From Bacilli bacterium (GTDB taxonomy: Bacteria; Bacillota_I; Bacilli_A; RF39; UBA660): a DNA stretch of 48,773 bases. Below, in pieces: positions 15,957-23,755 of this stretch (position 1 is the first letter of the stretch; each line of letters starts with the position of its first letter). The position numbers and the translations under genes are program-made. A model generated the notes under the pieces. That model did no database searches and had not been told where the DNA came from. It saw only the letters and a list, made by a program, of their open reading frames with translations. The DNA is taken from positions 72,280-121,052 of the forward strand of contig JAGAIS010000007.1 in NCBI GenBank assembly GCA_017626405.1, read 5' to 3'.

Positions 15957-16630
15957 AAATAGAAGATTTATATGAAGAATATGATAAGCTTCAACTTGAA
16001 TATGGAGATAAGTCTCTTCATTCAATATACAATGGAGGATGTACTAATAATCCGGATATATGTTTTGTATTTATGAATCCAACGGGACGAAATATTGCAT
16101 CATATGATACATGGAAGGGCCCTCGTTCTCCTTGGATTGGTACGAAAAATATATGGGATTTATTTATAGCCTGTAATTTAATAGACGAAGATATCTATCG
16201 AGAAATAAAAAGTATTAAAGGTTCTGAATGGACTGAAGAGTTTGCAATCAAAGTATATAAGAACATTGAAGACCATAAAGTATTTATAACCAACTTAGGT
16301 AAATGTAATCAAATAGATGCAAGGCCATTACCAGACTCAGTATATTTAAATTACTTGGAACTTTTAAAAAAAGAATTTTCAATCATTAAACCAAAAATAA
16401 TTATATTGTTTGGCAATCAAGTTAGTTCTATTGTCCTAGATGAAAAAATATCGGTATCTACTTCGAGAAAGAAAGAATACACTAGAAACTTTAATGGTGA
16501 AGAATATCATTTATACTCAGTTTATTATCCGATTGGCAATGGAAGATTCAACATAGATAAATCAATTGAAGATATCAATTGGATACAAGATAGATTAAAG
16601 GAGAACTCCTATGAAAGTATTAACAATTAA
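15953..16630 (+). CDS. Uracil-DNA glycosylase-superfamily protein
   Basis: A protein of 225 residues with the UDG-superfamily order of motifs: FVFMNPTG (38-45, the GxxPG-type motif that forms the uracil pocket), a middle FITNLGKCN (111-119), the KPKIIILFG strand (147-154) and a final YYPIGNGRFN (191-200) where glycosylases have HPS. The catalytic Asp or Asn of the first motif and the His of the last are not canonical, so base specificity or even activity may differ from ordinary uracil excision. There are no clustered cysteines for the Fe-S cluster of family 4. It is flanked by ASCH genes, overlapping by 4 bases upstream and 20 bases downstream. Confidence 0.75.
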   Translation: MKIEDLYEEYDKLQLEYGDKSLHSIYNGGCTNNPDICFVFMNPTGRNIASYDTWKGPRSPWIGTKNIWDLFIACNLIDEDIYREIKSIKGSEWTEEFAIKVYKNIEDHKVFITNLGKCNQIDARPLPDSVYLNYLELLKKEFSIIKPKIIILFGNQVSSIVLDEKISVSTSRKKEYTRNFNGEEYHLYSVYYPIGNGRFNIDKSIEDINWIQDRLKENSYESINN

Positions 16631-17003
16631 ACAACCTTGGGCAACTTTGATAGCTGAAGGTTATAAGGAATTTGAATTTAGAACGTGGAAGACAAAATAT
16701 AGAGGTGAAATACTAATTCATGCAGGTAAGGGTATAGATAAAAAAGCAATGGAAAAATTTAAACATTTGAATTTAGAATATCCTACAGGTTGTATTATTG
16801 CAAAAGCAAGTATTACTGATTGTATTTTAGTTGATGATGAAATGAGAAAAATATTAAAATCAAAAAATCCTTTAGTGTATTCAAATATAATTAAACATAC
16901 AGAATGGGATGGATATGGATTTAAATTAGAAAATGTGAAAAGAATTAAACAAATTTATATCAATGGAAAATTGAGTCTTTGGGATTATGATTATAAAGGC
17001 TAA
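16611..17003 (+). CDS. ASCH-domain protein (second of two in operon)
   Basis: A protein of 130 residues with a very typical ASCH core: LTIKQPWATLIAEG (4-17), FEFRTWKTKYRGEILIHAGK (21-40) and a distal GCIIAKASITD strand. The PWA and RTW signatures place it in the classic ASCH group, distinct from the first ASCH protein of the operon. It starts 20 bases inside the UDG-like gene with AAAGGAG upstream, so it is coupled to it. A role in recognising a modified nucleobase or RNA is inferred from fold and context. Confidence 0.85.
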   Translation: MKVLTIKQPWATLIAEGYKEFEFRTWKTKYRGEILIHAGKGIDKKAMEKFKHLNLEYPTGCIIAKASITDCILVDDEMRKILKSKNPLVYSNIIKHTEWDGYGFKLENVKRIKQIYINGKLSLWDYDYKG

Positions 17004-17078
17004 TTTTTGATATTTTTATTAAATCGTGATATATTTCATTTATACGAAATAGTGTATAAAAAAAATGAAGGAGTTTAT

Positions 17079-18338
17079 ATGAATAAAATAGAGTTAAGTA
17101 CAAAGCCAGTAGTTATAAAAAGTGATGCGATACACACTATTGAATTTAAACTTATTTATCCAGTTATAAGTAAAAATGAGTATGCTTTGATAAATAATTA
17201 TTTAAGTCATTTATTGTGTGAATCAAGTGCGCTACTTACTGAAGAATCAGAATTTGAAAAAGAAAAATTGAGAAAGACGGTATTGGATTATTACTATAGT
17301 ACCAATACTATATGTGATCAAATGTATATTAATATAACTTTTGTATTACCACAAGAAGGATTAGTCAATGGTTATGATATTGAAGAATCATTTAAATTTA
17401 TTGTCGATACAATAAAAAATCCTATACTTAAGAACAGAGAAAGTGGTAATGAAAAGTTCAATCATGCTAAGAATTATTTTAGAAGAAAACACGATTCTGC
17501 TAAACAAGATATATATGGATCTAATAATTATGATATTAAAAATATTATAGATCCTAATGAAATAATGGGAAACTCTTATGAAACTAAGAGCAAACAAATT
17601 GATTCATTATCTTGGGAAGATTTAAATAAATTCTATCAAGATAACATCTTAAATAATGATTATTTAGTATATGTATATGGAAACGTTGAAGAGGATAGGG
17701 TTAATTATCTATTCGATAAATACTTGCCACAAAAAGAAAAAACAGTAACAATAATTCCAAATTACATAAATCCACTTCCAATAGCAGAGAAGAAACTTAC
17801 GACAATTCAAACTAAGTTTAATCAATCTCAGTTAGTAATGGAATATCAAGTTAAAGATATGACTGATGAGGATAAATTATTTTTAAGTATAATAATTAAC
17901 ATTTTAAATGCCCAAGAGAATAACTTAGTATTCGATATGTTAAGAGTTAAAAATGGATTAGTATATGATGCGTATGTTTCTTCTGCTATTAGTTATGGAA
18001 TGTTTACCATTGAAGCATTTATTGAATATTCTAATAAAGATAAAGTAATATCTTTAATTAGAGAAGTAATGGATTCGTTAAAAGATAAGGAAAAACTTTC
18101 GAAGTGTTTTGAAAAGTTAGTGGAAGCTTATAAAGTTGATTTATTAAAAGAGGAAGATGGACTTTATACGGATTTAAATAATCGAATAAATAATGATCTT
18201 GATATCAAGACTACAGCATGGCAATATAATGAAATGTTGAATACTAAAGTTGATGATATACTTTCATTTTTGGATCGTATAGTAGAGACAAATATTATTA
18301 TTTTCTTAGAAGAAAAAGCGGAGGTGCAACATGACTAA
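17079..18338 (+). CDS. M16-family peptidase homologue without zinc motif (YmfF-like)
   Basis: A protein of 419 residues of the pitrilysin/M16 fold. The region that should carry HxxEH reads YLSHLLCESS, so the zinc site is lost and the protein is expected to be the inactive half of a pair. In Bacillus, YmfF/YfmF and YmfH/YfmH form such a neighbour pair annotated with EF-P aminopentanol modification. The start is the ATG at 17079 after GAAGGAG; an in-frame TTG at 17007 has no ribosome site. It overlaps the active partner by 8 bases. Confidence 0.85.
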   Translation: MNKIELSTKPVVIKSDAIHTIEFKLIYPVISKNEYALINNYLSHLLCESSALLTEESEFEKEKLRKTVLDYYYSTNTICDQMYINITFVLPQEGLVNGYDIEESFKFIVDTIKNPILKNRESGNEKFNHAKNYFRRKHDSAKQDIYGSNNYDIKNIIDPNEIMGNSYETKSKQIDSLSWEDLNKFYQDNILNNDYLVYVYGNVEEDRVNYLFDKYLPQKEKTVTIIPNYINPLPIAEKKLTTIQTKFNQSQLVMEYQVKDMTDEDKLFLSIIINILNAQENNLVFDMLRVKNGLVYDAYVSSAISYGMFTIEAFIEYSNKDKVISLIREVMDSLKDKEKLSKCFEKLVEAYKVDLLKEEDGLYTDLNNRINNDLDIKTTAWQYNEMLNTKVDDILSFLDRIVETNIIIFLEEKAEVQHD

Positions 18339-19572
18339 ATGTGAAACTTGTGTTTTAAAAAATGGAATTAGATTAGTTTTGTGTGAAGATCAGACAAAGA
18401 ATCGTACATTTATGAAAATAATTGTAAATTATGGTGGGGCTATTAAGAAAATAAAATATGATGGTAAAGAATATGATATAATTCCAGGCGCTGCCCATTT
18501 ATTAGAGCATACCTTAATTGAGGCGAGTGAATATGGAAACATGTTTGATTATCTAAGTGATAAATATGTATCATTTAATGCAACGACTTCATCTAAACTT
18601 ACATCCTTTTATATGGATACAGTAAGTAATGCTTATGACCGCTTACTAGAACTTATAAATGTTGTTAACAATGCATCTTTCAACGATGAACTATTAGATA
18701 ATACCAAAGCTCCAGTACTTGAAGAGATAAGAATGGGAGCCGATAGGCAATATGAAGAGTTTGCAATTGCATCTATTAATTCATTATTAACTCAAAATGT
18801 CTTTATTAATAATTTAGGGACTCTTGAAGATATTACTAAAATAGATAGTGAATATTTGAAGTTTATTCATAGTGTTTTCTATCGTCCAGAGAATCAAGTA
18901 ATTGCTCTTTCTGGAAACTTCGATAGTGAAAAAGTAAAAAGAATAATTGAGGATGCCTATGATAAAATAGAATTTGATGATTCTAAATATGAGTTATTGG
19001 ACAAGCATGAAGATGATGAAGTAAGCAAAGATTATGTTAAGATAATAAAACCTGATTTAGATGAAATAATAAAGATGTCTTTCAAAATAAATATTGGTTC
19101 ATTGACTCCAAAAGAGAGAGTTAAATTATCTTTCTATATATCTTTCTTCTTAGATTATAACTTTGACGATTCATCAGATCTTTTTAAGACAATAAAGAAA
19201 GAGAATTTATCTCCTTACAGTGTTAATAGAAATATAAATACCATGTATGATGACTATATCATTCTATCATTTACTCTATATGGCAACAATGTCGATAGGT
19301 TTAAAGAATTGGTACTTGATATAATAGACAAAAAGCCATTTGATGAAGAAATGTTTGAATTAATGAAAAAAGAGAATCTAATCAATTTAATCAATCGAAA
19401 TGATCATTGTTCAAGAATGCTAGCTCCATTTGTAGCAAATGTTGTTGACTTTAAATACTATGATGTTGATAAATTGAGTGATATTGAAGAATTTACAGTA
19501 ACTGATTATCAAAATACATTAAACTCTTTAGACTTTTCACATTATACAATATGTGTTCAAACTAAAGAATAA
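18331..19572 (+). CDS. M16-family zinc peptidase (YmfH-like)
   Basis: A protein of 413 residues. The inverted zinc motif HLLEH (in AAHLLEHTLIEAS, near residue 54) is intact, followed about 70 residues later by the second Glu region (PVLEEIRMGAD). This is the active half of an M16 pair with the upstream YmfF-like gene; such proteins close into a chamber and cut peptides. Both proteins lack signal peptides and should be cytoplasmic. The ribosome site is GAGGTG inside the upstream gene. A terminator follows directly. Confidence 0.9.
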   Translation: MTKCETCVLKNGIRLVLCEDQTKNRTFMKIIVNYGGAIKKIKYDGKEYDIIPGAAHLLEHTLIEASEYGNMFDYLSDKYVSFNATTSSKLTSFYMDTVSNAYDRLLELINVVNNASFNDELLDNTKAPVLEEIRMGADRQYEEFAIASINSLLTQNVFINNLGTLEDITKIDSEYLKFIHSVFYRPENQVIALSGNFDSEKVKRIIEDAYDKIEFDDSKYELLDKHEDDEVSKDYVKIIKPDLDEIIKMSFKINIGSLTPKERVKLSFYISFFLDYNFDDSSDLFKTIKKENLSPYSVNRNINTMYDDYIILSFTLYGNNVDRFKELVLDIIDKKPFDEEMFELMKKENLINLINRNDHCSRMLAPFVANVVDFKYYDVDKLSDIEEFTVTDYQNTLNSLDFSHYTICVQTKE

Positions 19573-19597
19573 GGGATATAAACTTATATCCTTTTTT
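19571..19597 (+). terminator. Intrinsic terminator of M16 pair
   Basis: Stem GGATATA (19574-19580) / TATATCC (19585-19591), extended by A-T pairs, with a T run. Confidence 0.85.
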
Positions 19598-19624
19598 ATT
19601 TGTTTATACAATAGCAAATCTTTT

Positions 19625-19633
19625 TGTTATAAT
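19625..19633 (+). promoter_or_regulatory. Extended -10 promoter of WYL regulator
   Basis: TGTTATAAT, an exact extended -10, lies 17 bases before the ATG at 19651. Confidence 0.65.
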
Positions 19634-19650
19634 ATTTGTAGGTGGATAGT

Positions 19651-20235
19651 ATGAGTAAACTTAGCAATATCTTAACTATGATAGAATTATTGTCGACGGG
19701 TAAAAAGTATTCTGTTGAAGAACTTGCTAATATAATCGAAGTAACTCCAAGAATGATTCGTGCCTATAAGGAAGATATGGAAAAAGCGGGAATCTATGTC
19801 GATACGATATATGGACCTTATGGAGGATATGTTCTTCAAAATCAAGTTAGAATTCCGAAGAGAAGTTTTAAAGTATCTGACTATGAATTTTTAAATAATC
19901 TCGAAGTCTCAAATGAAGATAGAGAAAAATTAAATATTATAGCTGATAAAGTTAGAGGAATATATTTGGGCAGCAAACTTGAAAATATTGAAGTGTCATC
20001 TTCAATAAAGAATACTTACAATATAATAGCAAAGGCAATTAAAGAACACAGAAAGGTATTAATCGATTATTATTCATACACTAAAGGAATTACTACGAGA
20101 ACTATTGACCCTTATGATTTATTCCTATACTCATCGGGATGGGGAGTAGCAGCTTATTGTAATCTTCGTCACGATTTGAGACATTTTGAATTAAAGAGAA
20201 TTGATAAAATTGAATTACTTGATGAATTTTTTTGA
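19651..20235 (+). CDS. WYL-domain transcriptional regulator
   Basis: A protein of 194 residues. An N-terminal winged helix-turn-helix (YSVEELANIIEVTPRMIRAYKEDME) is followed by a linker and a WYL domain (HRKVLIDYYSY, then RTIDPYDLFLYSSGWGVAAYC and FELKRIDKIELL). WYL proteins sense nucleic acids or small ligands and often control stress or defence genes. It lacks the C-terminal WCX extension, so it is shorter than the usual 300 residues. The GTG at 19642 belongs to AGGTGG; the ATG at 19651 is the start. The SIS and PfkB genes follow on the same strand. Confidence 0.88.
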   Translation: MSKLSNILTMIELLSTGKKYSVEELANIIEVTPRMIRAYKEDMEKAGIYVDTIYGPYGGYVLQNQVRIPKRSFKVSDYEFLNNLEVSNEDREKLNIIADKVRGIYLGSKLENIEVSSSIKNTYNIIAKAIKEHRKVLIDYYSYTKGITTRTIDPYDLFLYSSGWGVAAYCNLRHDLRHFELKRIDKIELLDEFF

Positions 20236-20288
20236 GTAGACCAAATACTTCCTATATAAGTAATATACTTAAATTGGGAAGTGGTAAA

Positions 20289-21200
20289 ATGAATTATTTA
20301 GAAGAATTGAAGAAAAGTATATTAGAAGCGACAGAGAATATCGATAATATTGTTGCAAGTCTCGATAAAATGAAGGGAAATACAATATGTGTAGGATCTG
20401 GAGGAAGTCATGTTGTAGGTGAATATGCAAGCAGCATAATATCCAACGTAAAATCGTGCATCTCTTATTCACTTGATCCAAGAGATTTGCACTATGCAAA
20501 CTTAGATAGTTTTGACAATATCTTTATTGCCTCCTATAGTGGGTCTAATTTTGGTGTAAAAAGTTCAATATTAAAAGATAAAAATACTTATCTATTATCA
20601 TCTAGAAAGACAAATATATCTAATGAAGTATTACTTCATTATGATATGGAAAAAGAAGATAGTTTTATTTCTATTAAATCAACTATTATTCCAATGTCTA
20701 TATTATTAAAATATTATCTTAAAGATAAATTTTATGATATTTTAGATGATATATTCGATAATATAAATTTAGAATTGTTTCTAAATGTCGATGACACTTA
20801 TGTCAATATATATCATGGGATTGATTGTAAGGCCAGTTCTACATTCCTAGAAAGTACATTTACGGAAAGTAGAATTTCAGTACCTTTAATGCATGAGAAA
20901 TATTCTTATTGTCATGGTAGATCGACAATAAATAAGGGACATGATTCATCGGCTATATATTTAAGTAATAGAAATACTGATTTAGATAGGACAATTATAT
21001 CTGTATTAGAATTTCAAATGAAAGATTATTTAGTAATTGATAGTAGATATGATGATATTATAATTGATGATTTTTATCAGACAATTCAATGTTTGCTATT
21101 AATGGAAAATATAGCAAGAAAAAAGAAAATAAATTTGAGAAAGATAAAATATGATAAAGAAGCAGTAAAGAAATTATATTTTTTTAAAGGAAGTATGTAA
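20289..21200 (+). CDS. SIS-domain protein (sugar-phosphate isomerase/deglycase-like)
   Basis: A protein of 303 residues with tandem SIS folds. The phosphosugar loop is CVGSGGSHVVGEYAS (34-48), the second is ASYSGSNFG (81-89), and a conserved-looking HGRST lies in the second half. SIS proteins bind phosphorylated sugars; examples next to PfkB kinases include the FrlB/FrlD deglycase-kinase pair. No close match is recognised, so the substrate is open. The ATG at 20289 follows GGAAGTGG; an in-frame TTG at 20232 would overlap the WYL gene and has no ribosome site. The PfkB gene begins 1 base after the stop. Confidence 0.75.
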   Translation: MNYLEELKKSILEATENIDNIVASLDKMKGNTICVGSGGSHVVGEYASSIISNVKSCISYSLDPRDLHYANLDSFDNIFIASYSGSNFGVKSSILKDKNTYLLSSRKTNISNEVLLHYDMEKEDSFISIKSTIIPMSILLKYYLKDKFYDILDDIFDNINLELFLNVDDTYVNIYHGIDCKASSTFLESTFTESRISVPLMHEKYSYCHGRSTINKGHDSSAIYLSNRNTDLDRTIISVLEFQMKDYLVIDSRYDDIIIDDFYQTIQCLLLMENIARKKKINLRKIKYDKEAVKKLYFFKGSM

Positions 21201-21201
21201 T

Positions 21202-22104
21202 ATGCGAATAGTTAGTTTTGGTAATTTATATTTAGATTATTATATTAAAAATGGCAGAGTAGAAGGTGTTAGTGGTGGTAAAACTAATGCCAATATCTTA
21301 GCAAATTTAAGTAATCGTTTCGAATGTTTCTTTATTGGATCGTGTGGTTCTGATACTTTGGGAGATTTGCTAATTAAAGATTTAAATGACTTGGGGATAA
21401 AGCATAAGATTAAAAGAGTCGATAAGAAGTCCAAAGCTTATTTTATTGATAACAATAAATATTCGACAGAATGTCCATTTTGTAATCGCGAAGTTGGTTA
21501 TCATGGTGAAATATTAACTGTAGAAGAAGTATTATCTAATCTATTAGAGGACGATTATTTAGTTATAGATAATTTTCATGTATTGACATGCAATGTACTA
21601 AAGAATACTAATAATAGAGCATTCTTAGATATTGGTTATGATTATGATATAAGATATCGATCACTAGATGAATTAACCGATATAATAACCGATCGTTTTG
21701 AAATAATAAATATGAATGATAAGGTTTATAGAACATTCAAAAATAAATTTATGTTAGATGCTCTAGATTTATATGAATTATTTAATCCAAAAATATTAAT
21801 TATAACTAAAGGTAAAAAGGGATGTACAATTGTTTTTGATGGAGAGATAATCGAAAAAGAAATTGAAAATCCAGAAAGAGAAGTAGATGTCAGTGGAGCT
21901 GGAGATGCTTTCTTTTCTGAGTTTATAGCCTCCTTTTTAGAAAATCCAGAACTAGATGAAAAATCTATTAGCAAGACATATATAAAAGCCAATATAAAAT
22001 CAAGACTAGTAGTGAAAAATTTAGGAGCGAGAACTCATCTAAAACCATTATATAAAATAAAAAATTATAAGAATTGTGTTTGTGAAAATGTTATTGTAGA
22101 CTAA
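21202..22104 (+). CDS. PfkB-family sugar or nucleoside kinase
   Basis: A protein of 300 residues of the ribokinase fold. It starts with IVSFGNLYLDYY, has the GGKTNANILANLS substrate loop and an intact catalytic signature DVSGAGDAFFSEF (Asp base near residue 236). An unusual CPFC pair lies at about residues 92-95 in the lid region, with a further C and H nearby, which could bind a metal or be redox active. The product most likely phosphorylates the same compound that the adjacent SIS protein handles; the compound is unknown. It is co-translated with the SIS gene. Confidence 0.82.
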   Translation: MRIVSFGNLYLDYYIKNGRVEGVSGGKTNANILANLSNRFECFFIGSCGSDTLGDLLIKDLNDLGIKHKIKRVDKKSKAYFIDNNKYSTECPFCNREVGYHGEILTVEEVLSNLLEDDYLVIDNFHVLTCNVLKNTNNRAFLDIGYDYDIRYRSLDELTDIITDRFEIINMNDKVYRTFKNKFMLDALDLYELFNPKILIITKGKKGCTIVFDGEIIEKEIENPEREVDVSGAGDAFFSEFIASFLENPELDEKSISKTYIKANIKSRLVVKNLGARTHLKPLYKIKNYKNCVCENVIVD

Positions 22105-22125
22105 ATATTCAAATAATTGTATAAT
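22097..22125 (+). promoter_or_regulatory. Promoter of degenerate ABC gene
   Basis: TAGACT (22097-22102) and TATAAT (22120-22125) with a 17-base spacer. The -35 overlaps the PfkB stop codon, so the ABC gene can be transcribed separately. Confidence 0.5.
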
Positions 22126-22144
22126 AAACTTACAGGTGTTTAAT

Positions 22145-23698
22145 ATGAAAGAAATATTTAAAAAATGTGATATATCATCAATAGTAATGACAACTATATA
22201 TAAGATAACTATCTATGCTTGTTGGTATTTATTTGCATTTATGTTTTTGAATTTTATTAGAGATGGAATAACTGATACTAAATTAGTATTTTTAACATTA
22301 TCAATAATTATTATATATGTCATAAGAAGTATCTTAAAAACAATGTATAAGAGCATTTCAAGTTCTAGTTATCATAATATAAAACACAATATTGAAATGT
22401 ATTATTTTTCTAAATTTGAAAATCTCGAATATAAGACGGTAGAAGAGATGGATCGTAATTTAGTAGCAGATAAAATTTTGCGCGTGTCTTATAATATTAC
22501 CAAAATAATTAGTGATATTGGTGAATATATTATTCCATGTCTAATTGGATTACTTATTTTATTCATTAAATTATTAGATATTAATGTTGTTTTAGGATTA
22601 GTTTCAATGTTTATACTTATAATAGTTATTATGACTTCATATAATAATAGTGTTGTAGCTGATAATGTAAATAACTATAATGATATGTTAAAGGATTTTA
22701 TAAATAAAATGTTGACGATTAAAAAATTAAATGTTTTTAATTATTGTTATCGTGTTTTAGATGCTAACAATGAATCCGATATATGTATCTTAAAGAGCAG
22801 TGAATCTAATGACAATACACTAACTAACAAGGTATTTGTAATAACGGCATTAATATTAGCATCGACATTTATCTTCATTAATGCAACTGTAGATAGATTG
22901 GGAGTTATACTATTTATATTGGTAATAATGGTTAAATTAATTGATTTATTGGGACAGATTAATCCATTTATCAAAAATGTTAAAGAAGCACTAAATAATT
23001 ACAATGAATTAAATAGTTATTTCAATAATGAAAGAGAATTAAATTATATAAGTAGTTTTAAGAGTATAAAAGTTAGTAATGCATCTATTACTTATGGAAA
23101 TGATACTTTCTCGCTAAAAATTCCTGAATTTGAACTAGGAATAAAAGATCATATTGATATTATGGGTAAGGCTGGACAGGGAAAATCGACAATCTTAAAT
23201 ATTTTAAGTGGTCTATTTAGTATGGATGAAGGAAGTATATTTGTCGATGGAAAGTTAACTAAAAAATTCTTGAATTCGTATTATGCTACACCAAAAACAG
23301 AAATGTTGAATATGAGTTTAAGAGACAATTTGTTGATGGGTTCAAATAAAACTGATGAAAGTATTATGGACTTAATAAATGAAATTGAATTAACTAGTTG
23401 GTATAATTCACTAAGTGATGGATTAGATACAATTATGAATGATTCAATAGATAATACTATTAGACAAAAGATAAATATAATAAGGGGAATATTAATGGAT
23501 AGAGAAGTATTTTTCCTCGATAATCCAACATATGAAGTAGATATGGATACAGAGAAAAAAGTTGCTTCGATGATCAAAAAGTATTTAAAAGATAAGACAT
23601 ATATTATTGTTTCTAATCGACCAGTAATAACGACGATATGTAAAAAACACTATTTCATCAAAGATCATACATTAAAAAATAAAGAACCTTTACTATAG
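22145..23698 (+). CDS. ABC half-transporter with a degraded ATPase domain
   Basis: A protein of 517 residues. About six membrane helices occupy residues 18-270 (for example 133-163 and 229-262), and a nucleotide-binding domain lies at about 305-517. Walker A is good (GKAGQGKST, 341-349). The rest is eroded: the ABC signature is replaced by NTIRQ (437-441), the catalytic Glu after Walker B is Asn460 (VFFLDN) and the switch His is Asn491 (IIVSNRP). It can probably bind ATP but should hydrolyse it poorly. It may need a partner subunit or act as a sensor. AGGTG before the ATG decides the start; the GTG at 22136 lies within it. Confidence 0.8.
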   Translation: MKEIFKKCDISSIVMTTIYKITIYACWYLFAFMFLNFIRDGITDTKLVFLTLSIIIIYVIRSILKTMYKSISSSSYHNIKHNIEMYYFSKFENLEYKTVEEMDRNLVADKILRVSYNITKIISDIGEYIIPCLIGLLILFIKLLDINVVLGLVSMFILIIVIMTSYNNSVVADNVNNYNDMLKDFINKMLTIKKLNVFNYCYRVLDANNESDICILKSSESNDNTLTNKVFVITALILASTFIFINATVDRLGVILFILVIMVKLIDLLGQINPFIKNVKEALNNYNELNSYFNNERELNYISSFKSIKVSNASITYGNDTFSLKIPEFELGIKDHIDIMGKAGQGKSTILNILSGLFSMDEGSIFVDGKLTKKFLNSYYATPKTEMLNMSLRDNLLMGSNKTDESIMDLINEIELTSWYNSLSDGLDTIMNDSIDNTIRQKINIIRGILMDREVFFLDNPTYEVDMDTEKKVASMIKKYLKDKTYIIVSNRPVITTICKKHYFIKDHTLKNKEPLL

Positions 23699-23708
23699 GT
23701 TCTTTTAG
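23681..23708 (+). terminator. Probable terminator after degenerate ABC gene
   Basis: Stem AAAGAACCT (23681-23689) / AGGTTCTTT (23697-23705) with a short T tract. It overlaps the end of the coding region. Confidence 0.6.
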
Positions 23709-23755
23709 TTTTCACACTTTAGTGGTAAAATTATCGAGTGCAGAAAGGTGATATA

